From NCBI GenBank assembly GCA_015680685.1, contig MNCI01020717.1:69449-133448 (forward strand): DNA of 64,000 nucleotides. The letters are read 5' to 3'. Position 1 is the stretch's first letter, and every line of letters begins with the position of its first letter. Shown one piece after another: positions 57,250 through 64,000 of this stretch. The notes under the pieces are model-generated. The model did no database searches and was not told where the DNA came from. It was given only the letters and a program-made list of their open reading frames with translations. The translations under genes and the position numbers were made by a program. The DNA is from Gnetum montanum. Its lineage: Eukaryota; Streptophyta; Gnetopsida; Gnetales; Gnetaceae.

Positions 57250-59606
57250 CTCGTAGCATTACGTTGCTACGGTTAAGTGGGGAGCTCCCGTTGCATCATT
57301 GGAGCAGGTGGTAGCAGAACTACTGACGTAAGAGATGCAGATGGATTCGAAGGATGGTATGCATGTGGTGTGTCTCCTGGAGGAGAAGGAGTCCTAAAAT
57401 ACTCCCAAACTTGGTAGTGACATTATGGGGTTGTGTGACCCATAGAGTCACTTGGAGAAACTGGCTGCTACACGTAATAGCCATACAGGTCTAGTTGTCG
57501 ATAAGGGTATTGTTGCCTACGCGGTGGCATCCCCCATGACTGTGGGTGTTGTCACTGCTGGTGTTGCCCGATAGGTTGTGGCAGAGTTCCACTTGGATAA
57601 TATGTTAACGGTTGGTGGAACTACCTTGGGTTACCTTGGGGATAAGGTAACCTTCGGGGTGCCTTCTGTTTGTTAAGTCTTGGGTTGAGTGCATACACCC
57701 CGGACTCTTACAGATGTGAGATTATTGGGCAACATCCCTTAGGATGGTCATATTGGTAGATCTCACATCCACCGTTGTTGTCCATGTTAGAATCCAAAAC
57801 CTCATCGACGATAGTCATTTTTCCCTTACCCTTGTTACGTGCATGGTCTGAATCTCTCCGCTTTTTCTTGTCATGGTCACTACTTCGTTCCTGAGACTCC
57901 TCTACGATTTTTAGAATGGTTTCAATTTTACTATCTAAGGAGCTCCATATTTCATCTACCTTAGCAGACACTTCCATTGTTAATTTCTGAAGTGGCAAGG
58001 TTTTTCTATTCATCAACTCTTCAAGTGGGCACTCATCCTCTTCCTCACAGAATCTTACTTCCTTCTTTCAGAGGGAAGGATCGCGGTTATACTCTTCCGT
58101 GCTTTCTCTTTTCTGTAGCTCCCCTTCTTCCTTAGCTACTTGCTCCAACAGTCGATGCACCTCATGGGATCTAAGTTCAGATAATCTCCCTTGGGCATAT
58201 GTCCCAAGGGTTCTCCTAGTTTCATGTCTTAGCCCATCTACGAGGTGGTGTAGTTGATCCCATTGTACGTAACCATGGCTTGGGCAACGATGTAGCAATG
58301 CATAATATCGGCCCATGGCAGCATCCAAGGGTTCATGATTACCCTGCTTCCATCCTTGGATCTACTTACACAAGTTGGAAACTCTAGAGTATGTTTGGTA
58401 TTTATCGTTGAACAATTCTAGCATTGTACTCCACCTCCTAATGGTTTCTGGTTCTAAGGACCGGTACCAGCTTTCCACTTCTTTTATGAGTGTCCTTGGG
58501 AACAACTTTAACTTTTTCCACTTGTTTTTGATATTTTGCAAGGCACAAGCATAGTGGAATGCTTGTAAGTGGTTTTGCAGATCAGCATTGTATCCTCCCT
58601 CAAATCATGAGATATTATTCATATCTAGTCTCTTGATCCAACTATCTTTCTGGTGCCTTGTAGGTATTCTAACTGCCTCCATAATGTCTAACATACTCCG
58701 GGTTGCTAGTAGGGGTTCATCATGATCATCTCTCTCATGATGTCTATGATGCCTATGTGGTTCCCTACTTTCCCTTCTTTCATGCCTTGACTTTCTAAAA
58801 TGTCCTCATGCTTGCTCTTGACTCTGTTGTCGAGGGTTCCCAATTTGCTTACCCTTATCCTCACCATTGTGCTCTTTGTGACTGTGTCCTAATGTGAAAG
58901 GAGAGGATGAATGATGCGATGAAGGGGAAGAAGAAGGGGAACCATTGCCATGATGATGTTTCTTACCTTCTCTTTAATGGCTACAGCCTCGATCGTGATG
59001 ATGATCAAATTTCCTGCCTTTGTCATGTGTTTATGTTCCCTCATCAAACACTTGATGTTCATGGGAATCAGAACTAGGGTTGTGAATTGTAGAGTGTAGG
59101 TTCTAATACCCTGCCTCCTCACCATCATGAGGAGGGTGAACATCATTTTGTGGAGAACCTATTGAAATAGGTTCACCACCCTTAACTTCTCTTATGATAG
59201 GCAAAGCATTGCAGGGTTCTTTGCCCTTCAACAATGTGTGATAACTCTCTTGGCGTGAGTCATTTAGACATTGCGCTACTATGGGATTGTAATCCCTTAT
59301 GTCATAATCTTCTACAACGTATTCACCATATAATTCTGTCATGCCTATCTGTGCAAGAGCACGAAGGAGCATGTTAGGGACTACCCGATTTGGGGGTAAC
59401 ACTATGTTACCTTGCAGGTCTCTCCAGCACAGTTGTTTATCCTGATGGAGGATAAAAGTAAAATTGGGTATATACTCATCATGATGAGTATATATCACCC
59501 GATACTGTTGAGGAACTAATGGTTCTTGGTTATGTGTGTTAGACCGCCAACTGTCTCTTGTGTGATCCCTAGGTGGTGAAGTGCTTTTATGAGAAGAAGA
59601 AGACAT
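57250..59606 (-). pseudogene. E4 gag, decayed
   Basis: ATG at 59606 (MSSSSHKSTSPPRDH). The first 167 residues are open (59606-59103) and hold the N-terminal domain with YIPNFTFILHQDKQLCW and GNIVLPPNRVV. The core is open at 58328-58068 (MGRYYALLHRCPSHG, LGTYAQGRLSELRSHEVHR), then a charged helix and CEIYQYDHPKGCC (58016-57708; second Cys changed to Tyr). The Gln/Pro/Tyr-rich tail reaches about 57250. At least one shift and several stops separate the parts. Confidence 0.9.
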
Positions 59607-59732
59607 TGTTATCTTGTCAATGTGCTATTGACCATTGTTTAAATTTTCTTCTGATTAACCCTAAGGGTTCGTTTAAGCTTCCCAACAATGTGGATGATTT
59701 CCTATGTTCTACTTAGTGCACAAACAACTTAG

Positions 59733-59750
59733 TCCCCAGCAATGACGCCA
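59733..59750 (-). other. E4 primer-binding site (tRNA-Asp)
   Basis: The reverse complement reads TGGCGTCATTGCTGGGGA, three changes from the tRNA-Asp complement, one base from the LTR. Confidence 0.92.
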
Positions 59751-59751
59751 A

Positions 59752-60450
59752 TGATGAGTGGTGAGGTACCCCTACACTCAACCATATGAATACGAGCATT
59801 ACACGCATAATCTGGTCAAACTCCATAGACTAAGTGCCTACACGCCTTATGGAACACTTAAGGTTAATCGGTCGTTGTCTTCCTAGACTTACTTGTATTT
59901 GTCACGGTTGTATGGTTAAGTAAGTCTGAGGTATGTGATTTTTATGTCTTTTATGTTTTATTGCCTATGCTAATGAGGGAAAGGGTGAAGAGACTAAGTA
60001 ACTAACTTTAACTAACTNNNNNNNNNNNNNNNNNNNNNNNNNNNNNNNNNNNNNNNNNNNNNNNNNNNNNNNNNNNNNNNNNNNNNTAGGAGTGTTGAGG
60101 GTTGAGAGAGATTAATTAACTAATAAAGCATTTAAACGATGAACAATAAATAACAATAATTAAAGTCCTATTTAGCTTAGTCCATGCACTGCAAGGTTTA
60201 TCCAAAAGTTCGTCTTTATTTTTGTACAGAAACTTGTGCTCAGGTATAATATTTGCTCGAATAAAGATTCGTTCACTTTGGAACTCCTACTGCCGGCACA
60301 TGGAAATTATTCTATCTCTAGAGAGGTAAAACTGCTAGAGTTTCACTAAGGTTCTAGATCTAGATTGAGAAATAAGGAAGAGCTACCTTTTATTTATAGA
60401 TTTGGCGACGCGCTGTGATATCACGGCCCATGCGATATCGCATCCCATCA
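59752..60450 (-). repeat. E4 5' LTR (contains assembly gap)
   Basis: 699 bases including 69 N (60018-60086). U3 has only two or three words (GTGATATCACG and GCGATATCGC on the plus strand, 60415-60441), against six in the 3' LTR. The TATA box (reverse of TATTTATA) is at 60391-60398. The true length is uncertain because of the gap. Confidence 0.9.
60018..60086. other. Assembly gap (69 N)
   Basis: A run of undetermined bases inside the E4 5' LTR, in the stretch that in other copies holds CTTGGTAACCCAGTAACG..GGTAATCCC repeats. Confidence 0.99.
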
Positions 60451-60455
60451 CTAAG

Positions 60456-61160
60456 CAATGTTATCTAATCATGGTACATTTGCAAGAAACTAGGGCATAT
60501 GCACTTAACCCACAATTTGTTCAAAAATAAATTCTCAAATGGTTACCTTATCCTCAAGGTAACTACAAATAGTAACCTCAACCAATGTACTATCCTAATA
60601 GAGCCTTGCCGCAACCACAAGAGTAGTACCATCAATAGTGGCAATAACCGCAATCATGGGCCATGCCACCACCATGCCAATAGTATTCATATCAACAACT
60701 TGATCCTTATGGATACTATATCTAGCATCCAATATCACCAACAAATGCAGCTATTCAAAATCCATAATATCACCCACTAGAATACCACCAACTAATGTCA
60801 CCAAGGACTAATTTAAACTCACACATGCATTTACAAGCAATTGATCTTTCAAATCCCAATCCAAATCCTTTGCCACTCATGCCACCACTCACAATGCAAG
60901 GTGAATTACCATCACGGCTGCAGTAGAAGAAGGCTACAAGGGCAGTAAATGTATGAATAGAAGATCTCACCAATAATGCTAAGGGCCAAATAAAGAAACA
61001 TCCTTTCTTTAGGTTGAGTCTAGAGAAGGCTGGCAAAATAGAAGCTTCATCAAGATCATCTTCTCCTAAAATAGATCTTCTCACTCTTAATAAGCTTTCA
61101 TCATCATCAAGTCCAAACATACAAGTTGTCATGCTTATTGAAATTGTCACTGACTAGATT
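60456..61160 (+). pseudogene. E5 gag, second part
   Basis: Resumes after E4 with an equivalent of ISHLQESGVYALNP (near 60475-60510), then the Gln/Pro/Tyr-rich tail (QQLDPYGYYI, HPISPTN near 60700-60750) and KKHPFFRLSLEK near 61000. Stops are frequent. The 126-residue opposite-strand frame here is a shadow. Confidence 0.78.
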
Positions 61161-61199
61161 ATCTAATTTGATAGAAAATAATTGATCCAAGAATTCCTC

Positions 61200-62047
61200 T
61201 AATTTATCTATGAGTAGCAGAAATCAACCATGGAAAGCTTTGTTAGACTCAATTTCCAAGGTGAATTTGATCTCTTATGACATATATCAAACATGTGACC
61301 TACCACCATTCAAGAAATGCAACATTAGGTTGGAGCATGCGAATCAGTATGACGCCATCCCTTTGCAACAGATTGACAACATAGTGACCTGTTAATGGAT
61401 GTTCCTATTTAGTAGACTTCTTGGTGATTGATTTAAAGGATATTGATAAGGAATGTCCAATCATCATGGGGAGGGCATGGCTTAGCACCATTGATGCAAA
61501 GGTAAACATGAGAGAGTTATCTATGGAGATCTCCAAAGAGGACAAACATGGAGCCATCCATACACAAAGAATTCCATGCATAACTACTGAAAGAAAAGGG
61601 TGCAGTAGTGGACCAACTATTCAGAATTCTAACACAATTAGTTCATTAGTCCACAAAAATAGCAAATAACCAGTGTGTGAAACCAAAAGAGAAATAACCA
61701 CACAACCAAAAGACATCCTGTGGCCACTAACTGAGAACTTTAATTTGTCTAACATATGCATGAAAACACCTAAAAAACTTATTAATTCTCCTCTAAAGAA
61801 AATGACTCCAACTAATGACTTGGAAATGAAAATATTAACTCATAAACACACACCTGTAGAAAAGGAAAACAAGAACTTAGATGATCAAAACTCAACTACC
61901 ATCAAGATCACATGGGATAATCATAACAAAGTTAAATCCCTAAAAATGGTAAGAAAGGCACTCAAAGTGTATGATCTAGGAGACCTAGGGAGCATTTTTG
62001 AAATACTTTCCCAAGATTTTATTTGTGGGGAAGACACCTTATCATGA
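61200..62047 (+). pseudogene. E5 protease and tail ORF
   Basis: Protease in two frames: 61210-61395 with LLDSISKVNLIS (the Gly of DSG is Ile, so the active site is lost), then after a shift 61421-61669 with ECPIIMGRAWLSTIDA and RIPCITTERKGC. The same frame continues past one stop at 61670 into an open stretch to 62047. This begins with a linker-like NICMKTPKKL (compare SSMCMELTRG in E3 and MCMKLAKS in E0) and is otherwise Lys/Asn/Asp-rich, ending EDTLS. No RT follows. Confidence 0.8.
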
Positions 62048-64000
62048 CTTAGGTATTAATAAGTGCTTTTTCATTTACTTTTCATTTTTCACATTATTTT
62101 ACCTTTTTCTCATTCTTTTATACTTTCTCATTTCTTCAATCTTTCACATTCTTTAACATTTTTCATTCTTTGTACTTTTTCATAATTTTTACCATCTTTC
62201 CCATTTCTTTTATACTTTTTTTCATATCCTTTATAAATAATTTTTGATCATTAATAAAACACATTTAAATAAAGGTAAGATATAGTCTAATAAGGTGAAA
62301 TTTTCTCTATGATATTAAGTCATAAGAGACTGATTATTTACATAGGGAGCCCACATCATCTATCCATCCATTCCAATAATAATAGGTTCTTACCATGGCC
62401 ATAATGATATTCTTTCCATCATCAAATTAAGAATAAACTTGTGATCATTATGCCTAGACAAAAAAGTGAAGAACCAAGGGGGAATGAAAAGGGAGTGACA
62501 TCAAGGGGACTTGTGAATTCTTTTAGGATTATCATTGTAAGTTCTATCATGTTACTAAGGTTGTACTATATCCTTGTAGATCTAATGAAAAATGGGAATA
62601 AGAGTCAAATTAGTGCTACCTTCAAGGGTTGACACAGTTAAAAAATAAAAGAGCACAAAATAAATTTTTGGGGATCCCACTGGAAAAACATGTTATCCAT
62701 GCTTGAAAGTAGGCAACTTCTCAAAAATCTAAAAATAAAAAGAAGTGCTATGAATAAAATTCCTTCCTTAGACAATATGCCAAGTGACAATACTCCTTGT
62801 AACATTGATAGTCTTACAATTATAAGTTCATGAGATGAAATGATGTGAGGTCACTGGAATGTGGGCTAGACTTGTTTTGAATCTTGGAGAGAAAGGCTAA
62901 TGATTACTTTAACCACTAATAAAACACAAGAATTTATTATGCCTATGGTAAGACACCTCATGTCCCAATTTTTGCAATCCCTTCTAAACCCATTTCATCT
63001 CATTGTTTGAATAATCATAACTTATGCTTTTGTGTAACATAGAGTTATTTTTCCAATTTGGTAATACTAATATATGTGTTTGGCTAAATAGGTATGTGTT
63101 ACATTCAACTCCTTAAGTGCCTAAGGACACTTTTAGGTGTGGTTATATAAGGGCATTAAAGGCTAGAGTCTACTTTAGGGAGGACCCACTTGTATAACTA
63201 TATCTTATACCTACCAAGCGATTCCACATCAGGAGCTTTCTAATTCCAATAAATAAGAATAAATGCTTCCCATATCATTCACTCTATCTATTCTAATAAC
63301 ACAACAATGTTGTCTTTCTCATACATTCCATCAATATCTCATATACTTTCATAGCCCAAGATTCCTTAATCATACGACTTTCAATGCTTATTTTTCACAA
63401 CCAAAGCATCATCTTCATTTCAAGACCCTTTCAACATGATTCATATCTTCCAACTATCCTATGGAACTCAATTTTTTCTGAGAAAAACATTTAGAAATTT
63501 TGATTTTTTTTACGGTAACATCGAATCTACAATATTGCAATCACCTATGATATTGCATTTATGATGTCGTATTTATGATATTGCACCCATAAAAACTATA
63601 TATATCATAGGGAAGTTAGAAAAAATTTTCATTTTTGAAATTCATAAGAAGGGAGTTGTTGCTAATTTTTCTTTGAAGCTAAAAGCTTTGACACTCCATC
63701 TTTTAGCACCCATAACTTGCTCATTATTGCCCCAATTTATGTGATTTTTGAATCTACATGATCCCAAAGTGCTCACCTTAGTCATGGGGGATGCTAGTAA
63801 GGAAAATTTGAGTTGATTTTTTTTTTGAAATTACTAACAACTGGAAGGTATTATAAGGGTAAGTCTAAGGAGACATATTAATGATTTTTAAAGTAAATCA
63901 CTTATGTTAAGGCCAAAATAGCTTTAAGAAGACTTCTACTTGATCATGTCACTTATTTAAACTACTAATGGGGTTGTAATTAACAAATTTTCTAACTCTA
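62048..64000 (+). other. E5 3' noncoding region, to window end
   Basis: A T-rich stretch (CATTTTTC repeats) near 62065-62240, GGAGTGACATCAAGGGGACTT near 62490, the conserved GGGCATTAAAGGC block 63151-63192, a group of GATATTGC-like words near 63505-63580, and the internal CATGGGGGATG motif near 63784. Homologous positions in other copies show that the polypurine tract and 3' LTR should lie beyond 64000. Confidence 0.75.
63151..63192 (+). other. Conserved 3' noncoding block (E5 copy)
   Basis: GGGCATTAAAGGCTAGAG followed by TCTACTTTAGGGAGGACCC. The same block is at 8567-8607 (E0), 19727-19774 (E1), 36182-36229 (E2), 47360-47406 (E3), 55061-55108 (E4, minus) and 23822-23863 (E6, minus). Function unknown. 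Confidence 0.8.

Larger units (their letters stand above)
53501..60450 (-). mobile_element. E4: minus-strand pol-deleted element
   Basis: Minus strand: 5' LTR 60450-59752, primer site, gag, an intact protease frame, a short linker joined straight to the end-of-pol CATGGGGG motif, 3' noncoding DNA and 3' LTR 54328-53501. CTAAG is duplicated at 53496-53500 and 60451-60455. RT, RNase H and integrase are gone. A run of 69 undetermined bases (60018-60086) lies in the 5' LTR. Confidence 0.95.
50614..64000 (+). mobile_element. E5: older pol-less element, split by E4
   Basis: LTR (50614-51499), degraded tRNA-Asp site, gag (51637-53500 and 60456 onward), protease (about 61210-61669), a tail ORF to 62047 and 3' noncoding DNA to the end of the window. 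RT, RNase H and integrase are absent: the tail ORF passes straight into 3' noncoding sequence. E4 is inserted in gag with CTAAG duplicated. The 3' LTR is presumably beyond 64000. Confidence 0.87.

Noticed and set aside
60770-61150. 126-residue minus-strand frame
   Set aside because: It is the complement of the E5 gag tail, whose plus-strand frame shows the conserved GYY, HPISP and HPFFR features.

Overview
The window is nuclear DNA from a large-genome seed plant. It is AT-rich, intron-poor and almost entirely nested LTR retrotransposons. I found no bacterial gene organisation, no rRNA or tRNA gene, and no intact host gene. The species cannot be named from sequence alone.

The main occupants are seven copies (E0-E6) of one Ty3/gypsy group. 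They belong near the Tat/Athila branch: retropepsin-like PR, RT with FMDD, RNase H then integrase, no chromodomain, and a primer-binding site matching the 3' end of tRNA-Asp. All are decayed by stops and frameshifts. E0 (2787-13329, +) is old, lacks its 5' end, and keeps pol plus a large ORF downstream of pol. E6 (about 13640-49377, -) is another old copy, split by later insertions. E1 (16225-21304, +; TSD TGTGT), E2 (28118-37811, +; TSD GCTAC/GCCAC), E3 (38625-48982, +; TSD ATAAC) and E4 (53501-60450, -; TSD CTAAG) are younger and have both LTRs. E5 (from 50614, +, running past the window end) is older and is split by E4.

The insertion history can be read directly. E6 received E3 in its 5' LTR, E2 in the N-terminal part of its gag, and a 2.66-kb solo LTR of another family (E7, 15834-23580; TSD CTAAA) in its 3' noncoding region. 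E7 then received E1. E5 received E4 inside the gag zinc-knuckle region. E3 carries a further unidentified insert of about 3.3 kb (43938-47202) with exon-like pieces. E0 carries a 1.1-kb solo-LTR-like insert (6357-7464).

Only E0 and E2 keep RT, RNase H and integrase. E3, E4, E5 and E6 keep gag and protease but have lost the rest of pol; E1 has lost everything after gag. E0 and E6, the oldest copies, keep a roughly 2.9-kb ORF after pol. In the young copies it is reduced to a short reading frame behind a conserved splice-acceptor-like site.

The most distinctive features are the short U3 regions packed with GATATC palindromes just upstream of a TATA box, a conserved noncoding block near the 3' end found in all seven copies, and a CATGGGGG motif repeated at up to three fixed places per element. 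Positions 1-2786 and 49378-50613 are mostly unassigned.
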